From: Aurelia coerulea
Taxonomy: Eukaryota > Cnidaria > Scyphozoa > Semaeostomeae > Ulmaridae
DNA length: 64,000 nt
Reading direction: 5' to 3'
NCBI GenBank assembly: GCA_039566865.1
Contig: CM076954.1
Coordinates: 17,136,001-17,200,000 of the forward strand
The notes beneath the pieces were generated by a model. That model was not told where the DNA came from, ran no database searches, and saw nothing but the letters and a program-made list of their open reading frames with translations. This document shows, piece after piece, positions 34,339-43,474 of the stretch (the first letter of the stretch is position 1; each line of letters opens with the position of its first letter). Both the position numbers and the translations under genes were made by a program.

Positions 34339-34720
34339 TGCAAACGGCTGACAATAAATAGACTAGGGAGGGAGAAAGGGCCATTCAAACTGCTTTAGAA
34401 ATAAATGCTGAAGCATACAATATATGATTGAGCGGCTTTGCGCAGACGATACCTTTTCCTTAGGTATTGTCTGCACGCAGGCTAGATTTAGCGTAAAAGT
34501 GTATCAGTATGTAACTGAACGGCTTGGCTTTTTTTGCAAAGTGACTAGAAATATTGTGATTCCGTCATTTCTCGGACTTTACCTTTTTTTCTAGTCCATG
34601 TTATTGGAAGATGTGAGTAGAGCCGAACTCCAAATCTGTATGGGAGCACGAAATTTGAATAAGGAACAAAGGTTACATTACAATCCATCTCTAGCCTCAC
34701 TCCATAAGGACCCTACAGTT

Positions 34721-34772
34721 TAGCCTGATAACCAGACCCGATTTAAAAAAATTGGGTCTGGTTACCAGGCTA
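34721..34772. repeat. Perfect TAGCCTG...CAGGCTA hairpin
   Basis: TAGCCTG.TAACCAGACCC is inverted as GGGTCTGGTTACCAGGCTA around an AT-rich loop of about 14 bases; the stem is almost perfect. A weaker relative lies at about 34432-34485 (GCGCAGACGATACC / GGTATTGTCTGCACGCAGGCTA). Confidence 0.75.
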
Positions 34773-35139
34773 CCTACAGTTACGTTCATCTCGTTGAGTT
34801 GAATTGTTATTGTTGTTGTCGCTCCGTTGAGGGCCTTGTTTCCCTAGAGATGTAAAACAGCAGCTTGATGAGAAATCTTAGGGCGAGTACGACGACAAAA
34901 AACATCATGTTCATTGACTCATATTTCATAATCAATAAGTTAGAAAATTGACAAGTCCATGTTATAATTAGAGTGACATAAATCAGGTGACATAAATCAA
35001 GTGGCTAAGCCATATCAAATTAGAACCGGACAAAAATACCAATCTGCGACAAGTTTGAATTGTACTTTGGCCAATTTGGCCAAAGAGGATCACTGGATGA
35101 TCAATTTCAGTTCTCTTCCTTGAGAATATTAATTCAACA

Positions 35140-35984
35140 CAGTGGCGTGGTGGCCGAGGGGGGGCCGGGGGGCATGTGCCCACCCAGCCGCCTGAGAATG
35201 CAGGGGTGCTGAAGGCGCCAAACGTTTGGGGGGCGCCAAATGCATGAAAGCTTGCTCCACACTAAATCGAGTTAGAATGTATAAGATGCGACAGAAAAGT
35301 GTTAGCGATATTTTTGCCTCAATTTTTTATTTTATAGGCACCTTTGAAGATGTTTAGATGGAATCAGAAATTTGTTTTTTCGATGTGGAATCGATAACTC
35401 TCTACGCACGCGAACATAAAGTGTCTAGAGATCGTGCTATCCCTATTCCAAGGCGTTTTTACTCGAGCGGGACCCAATCCTATCTAGAAAAAGTCAGTGG
35501 TATGGCTACGGGGGAGTATAGGGGGCAATTGCTTCACTTTTGTCGAAAGATGGTCCTCTAGCTGGGTATAGGTTGGGTAAGGATTTTCTGAGAAATGTCA
35601 AATCTTCCATTTTAGCACTGGCAAATATGAAATCAAGAGATGCATTTTAAGCCAAATTAAAGGATGCTTCCTCAAAAAATTTCCTCCCGCAAGGAGCATT
35701 TCCCAACGATAAGAAGGGCATGATCTCAAAAATTTTTGCTCGCTCCGCTCGCACAGAGATTTGGTACTATTACTAAACATCGGTGTACGTTTTTTTCCGA
35801 GGTTCCGACAGGAGTGCAGAAGAATCATCATCCTTTATTTTCAAAGCATTTCTAAAGGAGGAACCGGTCTTAAAAGCCTTGGCGCGTTGTGTAAGAGATA
35901 ACAGATAACAGTCACAATAATTTTCTAGGGGGCGCCAAAACAGGTTGTGCCCCCCCCAGCCAATTTGGAGCCACCACGCCACTG
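35140..35984. mobile_element. hAT-like non-autonomous element (8-bp TSD)
   Basis: The 15-bp inverted repeats CAGTGGCGTGGTGGC and GCCACCACGCCACTG are flanked by the perfect 8-bp duplication ATTCAACA (35132-35139 and 35985-35992). CAGTGGCG ends with 8-bp duplications are the signature of hAT elements. The subterminal GGGGGGGCC and GGGGGCGCCAAA words are repeated inside both ends. No transposase frame remains. Confidence 0.85.
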
Positions 35985-36156
35985 ATTCAACAGCTTGTTT
36001 TTGTGCATCAGGATTGAATGACATTCTCCAATTTTTAGCCCACTGTTAATAATCAGTCAAGTTAAATGTTTGGCTCATGCCAGTGTGACATGGGGCTAAG
36101 GTTACATACGGCCCCCATTGAGGCTAATAAAAGGCCCTGATTTTTGTAAGCAGTGT

Positions 36157-36600
36157 AAATGCTGAGTGCCCCCTCCTGGGGACCAACCGCTCAACATTTA
36201 CTTCTGTGCAAGCTTCCAGAAAGGTCCCATCATTGCAGTTTCTTGAAGGCATATCATGGCACATACGGCGAGGTAAGTCCGATATTTTTGGGTCATAATA
36301 CTGCCAAAAGTCATATTTTTGGGTCTAAATTAACTGACATTATGCACATGATATTTTTGGGCATCAAATATAGTCAAAATGATATTTCAAGGGTTCGTTC
36401 GAGGCAATCCTGGCCCCAATTTGCATTGTTTCAGGATCTTTTATGTGCGTTTACGAAGGTCATGGAAAAAATGAGATGATATTTTGGGGTTGCAATGATG
36501 TGAATGAAACAAAACTGATATTTCTGGGTTTCGTGAAAATTTCTCGGACTGACCCCCTCGTATGCATATATGCTGAGTGCCCCCTGGGGGTTGGACTCGC
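36157..36600 (+). repeat. Dispersed repeat with TGCTGAGTGCCCCCT ends
   Basis: ATGCTGAGTGCCCCCT occurs at both 36158 and 36569. The internal part (CATACGG.GAGGTAAGT, ATTTTTGGGTCA, CTGGCCC.AATTTGCA, GATATTT..GGGTTTC.TGAAAATT) is found inverted at about 49460-49800. A dispersed element; no coding support. Confidence 0.55.
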
Positions 36601-37221
36601 GTTGATAAATTGGTCTAGGCAAAACAAGAGCGCTCTGAATATTAATATGGAAACCCCCTTTATAAGACCGTTTCGACAAAATTTAAAGGAGGCCATTTGA
36701 AACAAACCGATACAATTACATTCAAGCAATTCTTCTTCTCCCTTGCAAGTCCTCACGCTCCTTCGCAGCGACTTTGTGACATTCGTTTTTTTTTGCGCAT
36801 GCGTCAGATTTCGCAAAGTTGCTACGTATAGAAACTACTATAAAATCAATTGTGAAAACAAGCGTTTAAGGACAGACAAAGTCAAATTATTAGGACACTG
36901 CGGAGGAGTGTGTGCAAGTCCTTGTATGCAAATATCCTATGCTGTCTGTCATTCTTAGTAGTGCAACCTGATTGGTTGAGCACATGTGATGAGAAGACGT
37001 ATCTAGCAAGACATGAAATGCAAGCAAGACGTGCCATGTTACATACGACTACTTACGTCGACAATGCTTCGGTTTATTTGTTTATTATGAAACAATGGGG
37101 GATTTTTGTTTAACCCTAAACTTAGAATAATAGGACAATAGTACAAGAATACTTCCTGCTAGTGCTCTTCAGTAGTGCTCTTCCTTGGCATGTTAAAGAT
37201 CACGTCCTCTATCCGTATGAC

Positions 37222-37402
37222 TGATTACCCAAGATTCACTGCTTCGTTAGAGCTTCCGCGTTCCTTGAGCTTGCATAAAACTTCTGCCTTCGCATCACGG
37301 TCCATAACTGCCTGTCGGGTGCAGAACTTCGGTGTTTTCGAACGCTACAAAGTTGCTACCAAACCAAAGCATCATGCCTTCCATTCCATAGGCAAGAATT
37401 AT
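37222..37402 (+). repeat. Dispersed repeat upstream of the FReD gene
   Basis: Same family as 16573-16870. It ends about 175 bp before the TATA-like box of the fibrinogen-domain gene and could contribute regulatory sequence or be old UTR-derived repeat. The 89-codon frame here is not supported as a gene. Confidence 0.55.
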
Positions 37403-37577
37403 GATTTGATCCGGGACGCGATCTCACATGAAGAAATGTCATGATCAATTATATAATCAAACTTTGATGATTACCAGTTTACAAAGTTAGATCAATACAA
37501 CGTGATTGGACTGCTTTTGAAAATACATCAACCAATCAGAATACAGAGATTAGCATATCTGTGAATCATTCTTGATC

Positions 37578-37584
37578 TATAAAT
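37578..37584 (+). promoter_or_regulatory. Candidate TATA box for the FReD-FN3 gene
   Basis: TATAAAT lies 105 bp upstream of the proposed start codon at 37689. Transcription would begin near 37608-37614, leaving a short leader. A 16-codon upstream ORF begins at ATG 37613 and ends at TAG before the main start; whether it is transcribed depends on the exact start site. Confidence 0.4.
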
Positions 37585-37688
37585 TGCTCATACATTACAA
37601 GATTTTCAACTCATGAAACTAGCAGCTTCTTTTCCCAGAGCTTGTGAAAGTGAAAGAAAATAGAACGATTGAAGGTAAATATCGCACG

Positions 37689-37753
37689 ATGGTTTCTTTG
37701 GCTATTCTTGAGACATTGGTTTTGGTGCATGCTCTCATTTCACTGCTTGCTAC
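37689..37753 (+). CDS. Exon 1, 5' part: signal peptide of FReD-FN3 gene, broken by gypsy insertion
   Basis: ATG at 37689 (context CACGATGG) opens a frame with a hydrophobic leader: MVSLAILETLVLV, then HALISLLAT. This looks like a signal peptide. After 65 bases the frame runs into the LTR of a Ty3/gypsy element at 37754. The frame resumes after the element at 43446 (the intervening CTAC is the target duplication) and ends at a consensus donor. There is no earlier in-frame ATG; an in-frame TAG lies at 37620-37622. The reading frame, the leader chemistry and the matching phase of the next exon together support a real first exon. On this haplotype the exon is interrupted, so normal protein is not expected. 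Confidence 0.65.
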
Positions 37754-38230
37754 TGTGATGGCAGAGATTTCGAGCGGTAAAGAAACGACAACTTGTATAT
37801 TTTCCAAGTTATAATGAATCCAACAAACATAAACTCCCGAAAGAGAATATGGAACTACTCTAGCTGATCGCATAGAAGTGAATTAAAGATAGCTACAATT
37901 CTACAGTTTAAATAAGAAGTTACGCGGAACCATTTGGGAAAATTAACCAATAAGAAATAAGAAAAACAGGAAAGTGACTAACGTGAGAATAGCATAGGCG
38001 TATGCAGAAAATGTAGAAAAACAACTAGTCAGTTACCAAAAGTAAATACCGAAAAGGAGTAAGAGTCAGGGAAAGACGTACGTAATACTGAAACGATGCA
38101 GTAAAAGTTAGTCATAAGCTGAGACGGAAAAGCGGCATAAAAATCAAAGTAGTAAAATATGTAAATGACGAATGAGTAAACCAAGGAGAAGAAAGTAAGA
38201 AATGAATGAGCAAAAAGGGGTATCGTGACA
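37754..38230 (-). repeat. 3' LTR of gypsy element
   Basis: 477 bp, nearly identical to 42965-43441. It differs at GACGTACGTAA (here) against GACGTAAGTAA and at GATGCAGTAAA against GATGCAATAAA. Confidence 0.95.
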
Positions 38231-38232
38231 TA

Positions 38233-38241
38233 CCCTCCCCC
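38233..38241 (-). other. Polypurine tract
   Basis: The minus strand reads ATAGGGGGAGGGTA immediately before the 3' LTR, the expected place of the plus-strand DNA primer. Confidence 0.8.
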
Positions 38242-38306
38242 TATGTTGAAACGTCCCTTGTTTCACGAAAATGAAAGTTACAACTAAATCACGATACAAT
38301 TTCAAA

Positions 38307-41300
38307 TTAATCAGAAACATCACTACTTTCTACTTCCTGGGTAATAGTGTCCATAACAGTGTCCATTTTATCCATTGGTCTAGGTTGACGGTCTTTAAAC
38401 AACTTACACCGATTTACATGTACGATGGTTTTTCTACGAGGTCCTTCTTCTAGTTCTATGTTTACATCTGATAGTTTTCTAATTATTCGATAGGGTCCGT
38501 TCCAGAGATGCGATAATTTGCTCGTTAAACCTTTCTTTACTTGAGGTGTATACAGCCAAACTCTATCTCCTACTTTAAAGTTTACATCTTTCGCATTCTT
38601 ACTTGCATCATAATTAGCTGCTTGGTTAAACTGAGCTCGTTCGATACTTTGTTGTGCTACATATCGAGCTTCTTGCGTGCGTCTAATTACTTCTTGTTTG
38701 TAATCATCTACAGATACATACTTACTGATAGGAGCAGAAAGAACTACATCTAATGGTAAACATGGATCTCGACCATAGATAAGGTAGAAGGGCGTTTCCT
38801 TCGTAGACTCCTGCGTGGCGGTACGGTAAGCAAATAACGCAAAGGGAATAAAGCGGTCCCAGTCCCTTTGATGCTTGGAAACGTACATAGAAAGCATACT
38901 ACAGAGCGTGTGATTAAAACGTTCTGTGAGACCATCGGTTTGCGGATGATAAGCGGTGGTGTTGACCTTTTTCACGGTGAAAAGATCACAAATCTCCTGA
39001 ACGAGCTTCGACAAGAAATTCTTGCCACGATCGGACAACAGTGTGCGAGGAGCTCCGTGTCGGCTAACTAACTCCTCGACAAAAAGTTGTGCAATAACAT
39101 CGGCACCTGCGGACTTAATAGCAAATGCTTCCGGCCATTTTGTGAGACTGTCCGTGAATACTACAACATAGCGGTTACCATTGTCTGAGGTGGGTAAAGG
39201 TCCTAAAACATCGACACAGACACGATCGAAAGGTCCTTCGACGGGAATACTTTGCATAGGTGCGGTTGCGTTGCGCTTAGGCGATTTCTTAGACGCGCAG
39301 TCTTTGCAAGTTTCTATCCAATGGGTTATATCCTTATACATACCTTCCCAAAAATAGCGCTGTCTTATCTTATCGTACGTTTTCGCAATTCCTAAGTGAC
39401 CTGCAGATACGTCGTCGTGCATACTAGCGAGAACTTCGTCTATCAAATTTCGCGGAATTACAAGCTGGCACCGCGTTTCCTGCCTACGATAGGGCGTTGT
39501 AGGGCTGTACAAATGGTACAAAATGCCATCTTGCAAAACATACTGATCTGCCTTAGACGCAATTTTTCGATCGTCAGAAGAGCTGCCTGGTAATTCGCCT
39601 GTTTGCAAATACTTGACTAGCTGCGCTAAAGCTTGTTCCTTGCTTTGTAATTCTGCCATGTTAGCGAGCTCGAATTTTGGCGGTGAAATCGCGCTGATTA
39701 TAGGCATACGTGACAATGCGTCTGCGTTAGCGTTGCACTTACCTGGTCTATATTCTACCTTAAAATCATACGCTTTTAGGGTCTCTGTCCAGCGTGCTAA
39801 TCTACCTTCGGGGCATTTTAGCGTAAAAAGCCACTTAAGCGGGTTGTGGTCTGTGTAGATGGTAAAAGATCGACCATACAGATAATGCCTGAAGTACTTT
39901 ACAGACCAGACTATCGCAAACGCTTCCTTCTCTATGGTGGACCAATTAACCTGTGAAGAACCAATCGCTTTGCTAGCATACGCAACTACAACTTCGGAAC
40001 CGTTACGCATCTGTCCTAAAATTGCGCCAAATCCTTTGTCGCTGGCGTCAGACTGGATGTAAAAGGGCAAACTAAAGTCCGGAAATTGCAGCACTGGGGA
40101 AGAAGTAAGCGCTTTCTTCATGTAAGAAAATGCCTGCTCCTGCTCAATTCCCCATACATATGGCACGTTCTTCTTGCTTAGACGATATAACGGCTCAGCA
40201 TGCGTGGAAAAGTCCTGAATGAATCTCCTATAATAGCCTATAAGTCCTAGGAAAGACCTAAGCTGCGTGAGATCTTGTGGGACCGGAAAATTTTGCACGG
40301 CGCTAACTTTGCTTTCGTCCGGGCGCAGACCATCCTTGGACACTACATGTCCTAAGTACTTGACTTGGGGTGCGCAAAAAGTGCATTTCTTAACCTTGAG
40401 TTTCAAGCCACCTGTGCGCAAACGAGATAGGACTGATTCAAGTCTACCTAAGTGCTCTTCAAAAGTGCGCGAAAAAATGATAATGTCATCCAAATAGACG
40501 AGGCATGATTCCCAATTTAGACCTGCAAGCAAAATCTCCATTAAACGCTGAAACGAGGCTGGTGCTCCGCAGAGGCCAAAAGGCATGACAGTAAATTCCC
40601 AAAGCGAATTCGCAGTTCCTGGTGTGGTAAAGGCAGTTTTGGGCATGTCCTCCTCCTTAAGGGGTACTTGCCAATAACCAGATGCTAAATCTAGGGTGGT
40701 AAAATATTGTGCGCCACCTAAAGTATCTAGGGTCTCATCTATGCGCGGTAGAGGGTAAACATCCTTGCGCGTGATCGAATTTAGCTTGCGAAAATCTACG
40801 CAAAACCTTGTACTTCCATCCTTCTTGCCTACTAAAACTATGGGGCTTGACCAGGGACTCTTGGACGGCCTAATTACTCCCCTGTTCGCCATGTCTGTTA
40901 CATGCGCATCTACGACCTTACGCTGTGCCTCCGGAATACGATATGGCCTTTGGTAAATAGGGGGGTTACCTTGTGTGTCTATGGCATGCTCAATAATATC
41001 TGTGCGCCCTAAATCAGAGTCAGATTTCGCAAAAACATCAGAGTACTTATTCAAAACATCACTAAGTCTAACCTGTTGCTCTGATGACAAATTAGCTGAT
41101 GATAAATCTAAGCTATCAACAATAGACTTCTTGCAATTGTGGTCTAATTGCATCGTGGCAATATCCGTGACTGACGTCACTGTACCAATATTCACATTGG
41201 GCTCTATGGTCACGGTGTCGTAACCGGGATTTACCAACCTTACTGGGATTTCCCCTTGCTCTGGCCTAACGATAGACCGAGCAGCATAAACATGTGAAGA

Positions 41301-41975
41301 TTGGCATAGCGACTCATTCACTTCAAACAAACCAGTAGAGCATCCTGGGCCTATAGGCAACATGGCAAACATTTCAGATCTGGGGGGAATCTCTATCTTT
41401 TCCACTGATGAGATTTCCCAAGTGGGTTCTGGCCCATCAATGCCCATTGAAGTTGTTTCCGAATTCCATTTCAACGTACGAGCGGACATATCAAGGGTTA
41501 GGCCCTCCCTGGTTAGAAAATCTGTCCCAAGCACACAGTCGTGCTGAAAACCTGACGCGACGTAAAAATCTTGGAATGCTACATTGCTTCCTATCCTAAG
41601 GGACGCCGAAAAGATACCCTTAAAATTTACAGGTTCTCCCGTTACCGATGTAGCATTCATATTCCCAGGACGTAAAGGGACATGAGGCATGTGCTTACGT
41701 TGAAATGATTCATTTACAATGGTCATTGACGCACCAGTATCCATCAACAACTTGGCAGGGTGCTCATTGATGAAACCTTGAACTAAACTAGCGGGACCAC
41801 AAAGCAATACTTCTTGAGAATACGATACTTTGTTACTCAACGGAGGATTGACGTCATTATTACTCAAAGGCTGCTCCTCCGTATTCTCAACTACGTTAAC
41901 AACCGGTAGAGGATTTAAAATTTCTTCTGCTAACTGACCTCTACGAACAGTAGCAGATTCTAGTTTCCCTGATTC
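38307..41975 (-). CDS. pol: gypsy Pol: protease, reverse transcriptase, RNase H, integrase
   Basis: The frame is open from just after a stop at 41976-41978 to 38307. The first apparent start near 41867 is a TTG codon, so Pol is probably made only as a Gag-Pol fusion by -1 frameshifting. Counting residues from 41867: retropepsin (LLMDTGASMTIV, about 40-51); reverse transcriptase with FTTLDLASGYWQVPL, MPFGLCGAPASFQ and the YLDD box (about 455-458); RNase H (SDASDKGFGAILGQ, then YTDHNPLKWL); integrase with an HHCC zinc finger (GHLGIAKTYDKIRQRYFW ... CKDC) and the D,D-35-E core (VDVLGPLP, LLSDRGKNF, GLTERFNHTL). The C-terminus carries a GPY/F-type module (LWNGPYRII), as in Ty3-clade elements. All catalytic residues that I can check are present and there is no internal stop. 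It copies the element and integrates it. Confidence 0.95.
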   Translation of the reverse strand, partial: ESGKLESATVRRGQLAEEILNPLPVVNVVENTEEQPLSNNDVNPPLSNKVSYSQEVLLCGPASLVQGFINEHPAKLLMDTGASMTIVNESFQRKHMPHVPLRPGNMNATSVTGEPVNFKGIFSASLRIGSNVAFQDFYVASGFQHDCVLGTDFLTREGLTLDMSARTLKWNSETTSMGIDGPEPTWEISSVEKIEIPPRSEMFAMLPIGPGCSTGLFEVNESLCQSSHVYAARSIVRPEQGEIPVRLVNPGYDTVTIEPNVNIGTVTSVTDIATMQLDHNCKKSIVDSLDLSSANLSSEQQVRLSDVLNKYSDVFAKSDSDLGRTDIIEHAIDTQGNPPIYQRPYRIPEAQRKVVDAHVTDMANRGVIRPSKSPWSSPIVLVGKKDGSTRFCVDFRKLNSITRKDVYPLPRIDETLDTLGGAQYFTTLDLASGYWQVPLKEEDMPKTAFTTPGTANSLWEFTVMPFGLCGAPASFQRLMEILLAGLNWESCLVYLDDIIIFSRTFEEHLGRLESVLSRLRTGGLKLKVKKCTFCAPQVKYLGHVVSKDGLRPDESKVSAVQNFPVPQDLTQLRSFLGLIGYYRRFIQDFSTHAEPLYRLSKKNVPYVWGIEQEQAFSYMKKALTSSPVLQFPDFSLPFYIQSDASDKGFGAILGQMRNGSEVVVAYASKAIGSSQVNWSTIEKEAFAIVWSVKYFRHYLYGRSFTIYTDHNPLKWLFTLKCPEGRLARWTETLKAYDFKVEYRPGKCNANADALSRMPIISAISPPKFELANMAELQSKEQALAQLVKYLQTGELPGSSSDDRKIASKADQYVLQDGILYHLYSPTTPYRRQETRCQLVIPRNLIDEVLASMHDDVSAGHLGIAKTYDKIRQRYFWEGMYKDITHWIETCKDCASKKSPKRNATAPMQSIPVEGPFDRVCVDVLGPLPTSDNGNRYVVVFTDSLTKWPEAFAIKSAGADVIAQLFVEELVSRHGAPRTLLSDRGKNFLSKLVQEICDLFTVKKVNTTAYHPQTDGLTERFNHTLCSMLSMYVSKHQRDWDRFIPFALFAYRTATQESTKETPFYLIYGRDPCLPLDVVLSAPISKYVSVDDYKQEVIRRTQEARYVAQQSIERAQFNQAANYDASKNAKDVNFKVGDRVWLYTPQVKKGLTSKLSHLWNGPYRIIRKLSDVNIELEEGPRRKTIVHVNRCKLFKDRQPRPMDKMDTVMDTITQEVESSDVSD

Positions 41976-42889
41976 TTATTTTCTGAGCTAGAGGCACCAT
42001 TTCTAAGATTAGGATACTTTTTCCAACAATTCCTCTCTAAATGACCTGGTCTACTACAGAAATTGCATACGGGGCGCCCATCCCGGGTAAACTTATTTCT
42101 GGTGCCTGAATTTCTAGGGTTCCCCTTACGATAATTGAAATTTCTCTCACTTACGTCTTCGTTTTTCATCAACAACTTGCCCAAAAGTCCAATGACTTCG
42201 GTCATCTGATCATTTTTCTGCGGTTCGACGGCATTTACTCGTTCTGGGGCATAATTTGCTTCCAATGACTCTTCTCTCAAAGCAATACGGATGGCGTCCG
42301 AAAAAGTTTTTGGGTCAGCCATTGTAACTCTCCGCATCAAATCATGACGCAAACCAAGGATGAAATGTTCACGGGCTGTCATCTCTATAATTTCATTATC
42401 CACTCCGCTTGGAAACGATCTGAACACGAGGCGTTGTATCGCTGACGCAAACTCATTCACTGATTCCATTTTCCCCTGTTTTCGTCCAGCAAGGTTACTG
42501 TAAGCGGATCTTCTCATATCGGCAGGGCTGAAACGTTCAATCAACGAATTCTTGATTGCTTCATAATTCGATTTATTTCTCGTGTCCAGTTTCTCAAAAT
42601 GATCGGCAGCAGGCCCTCTCAAATATGCCGAAATCATACGTCCTTGTTTCGTCACGTTCCATTCATTCGCTCTAGCAATTCTTTCAAAAGATGAAAACCA
42701 ATCTATGACATCATCGTTCGGGTAGCCATAAAACTTGTCAGGATGCACCGCAATAGACTTGCTCACGAACACATTTGTTCTACCAGGGCTTCCTCCAGTT
42801 GCACCACCAGTACTCTCAGCTGCTTCGGTATCAGACATTCTTGAAAATCGAAGACTTAACGGGCGAATTTGTTCTGATCTCCAACTCAT
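41960..42889 (-). CDS. gag: gypsy Gag polyprotein
   Basis: A 309-residue frame from ATG at 42889; a second ATG (MSDTEAAES) at about 42838 is an alternative start. Residues about 55-200 match the Ty3-type capsid region (FYGYPNDDVIDWFSSFERIA ... MISAYLRGPAADHF ... FASAIQRLV). Near residue 272 there is a CCHC zinc knuckle (CNFCSRPGHLERNC, spacing C-2-C-4-H-4-C) that binds RNA. It forms the particle in which reverse transcription occurs. It ends at TAG (41960-41962), immediately after a slippery heptamer, and overlaps the pol frame by 16 bases. Confidence 0.9.
   Translation of the reverse strand: MSWRSEQIRPLSLRFSRMSDTEAAESTGGATGGSPGRTNVFVSKSIAVHPDKFYGYPNDDVIDWFSSFERIARANEWNVTKQGRMISAYLRGPAADHFEKLDTRNKSNYEAIKNSLIERFSPADMRRSAYSNLAGRKQGKMESVNEFASAIQRLVFRSFPSGVDNEIIEMTAREHFILGLRHDLMRRVTMADPKTFSDAIRIALREESLEANYAPERVNAVEPQKNDQMTEVIGLLGKLLMKNEDVSERNFNYRKGNPRNSGTRNKFTRDGRPVCNFCSRPGHLERNCWKKYPNLRNGASSSENKNQGN
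41963..41969 (-). promoter_or_regulatory. -1 ribosomal frameshift heptamer GGGAAAC
   Basis: In the gag frame the codons are CAG GGA AAC TAG, so the heptamer G GGA AAC fits the X XXY YYZ rule and the stop codon follows directly. Pol lies in the -1 frame and is open across this point (from 41975). I did not model a downstream pseudoknot. Confidence 0.75.
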
Positions 42890-42944
42890 GCGCGTTGGCT
42901 AGGAACCATAGATTTCAATTCATCTAGGCCCTATTTAATCGAAT

Positions 42945-42962
42945 CCCAGCTCCTTGTCACCA
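42945..42962 (-). other. Primer-binding site
   Basis: The minus strand reads TGGTGACAAGGAGCTGGG starting two bases after the 5' LTR; TGG complements the CCA end of a tRNA. The sequence continues ATTCG, consistent with a T-loop complement, but I cannot name the tRNA; the spacing is two bases longer than a standard acceptor. Confidence 0.65.
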
Positions 42963-42964
42963 AT

Positions 42965-43441
42965 TGTGATGGCAGAGATTTCGAGCGGTAAAGAAACGAC
43001 AACTTGTATATTTTCCAAGTTATAATGAATCCAACAAACATAAACTCCCGAAAGAGAATATGGAACTACTCTAGCTGATCGCATAGAAGTGAATTAAAGA
43101 TAGCTACAATTCTACAGTTTAAATAAGAAGTTACGCGGAACCATTTGGGAAAATTAACCAATAAGAAATAAGAAAAACAGGAAAGTGACTAACGTGAGAA
43201 TAGCATAGGCGTATGCAGAAAATGTAGAAAAACAACTAGTCAGTTACCAAAAGTAAATACCGAAAAGGAGTAAGAGTCAGGGAAAGACGTAAGTAATACT
43301 GAAACGATGCAATAAAAGTTAGTCATAAGCTGAGACGGAAAAGCGGCATAAAAATCAAAGTAGTAAAATATGTAAATGACGAATGAGTAAACCAAGGAGA
43401 AGAAAGTAAGAAATGAATGAGCAAAAAGGGGTATCGTGACA
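42965..43441 (-). repeat. 5' LTR of gypsy element
   Basis: 477 bp, the upstream LTR of the minus-strand element, containing its promoter. Two differences from the partner at 37754-38230. Confidence 0.95.
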
Positions 43442-43445
43442 CTAC

Positions 43446-43474
43446 ACCTGATAAAAGATTTGGTGCATTTGCAG
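43446..43474 (+). CDS. Exon 1, 3' part: resumes after the gypsy insertion
   Basis: After the second CTAC copy, 29 bases continue the signal-peptide frame (...TPDKRFGAFA) and end in GCAG|GTAAGAATAG, a strong splice donor at 43475. The restored exon is 94 coding bases and ends in phase 1. The next exon found (48282) begins with the two bases TT that complete such a codon. Additional exons between 43475 and 48282 are possible, but I saw none. Confidence 0.6.

Larger units (their letters stand above)
37754..43441 (-). mobile_element. Complete Ty3/gypsy LTR retrotransposon, 5.7 kb
   Basis: Two 477-bp LTRs bound an internal region with primer-binding site, gag, pol and polypurine tract in the canonical order on the minus strand. 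The LTRs begin TGTCAC and end TCACA on that strand and differ at only two positions by my alignment. A 4-bp target duplication CTAC flanks the element (37750-37753, 43442-43445). Gag and pol are both open, and no env-like frame follows pol. The integration site is exon 1 of the FReD-FN3 gene, in antisense orientation. The near-identical LTRs imply recent insertion. Confidence 0.95.

Noticed and set aside
35598..36024. Minus-strand frames overlapping the hAT-like element
   Set aside because: They cross the right terminus of the element and have no transposase motifs such as an RW or dimerisation region.
41855..41867. Independent start of Pol at the first listed Met
   Set aside because: The codon is TTG and the frame is open upstream into gag, so frameshifting is a better explanation.
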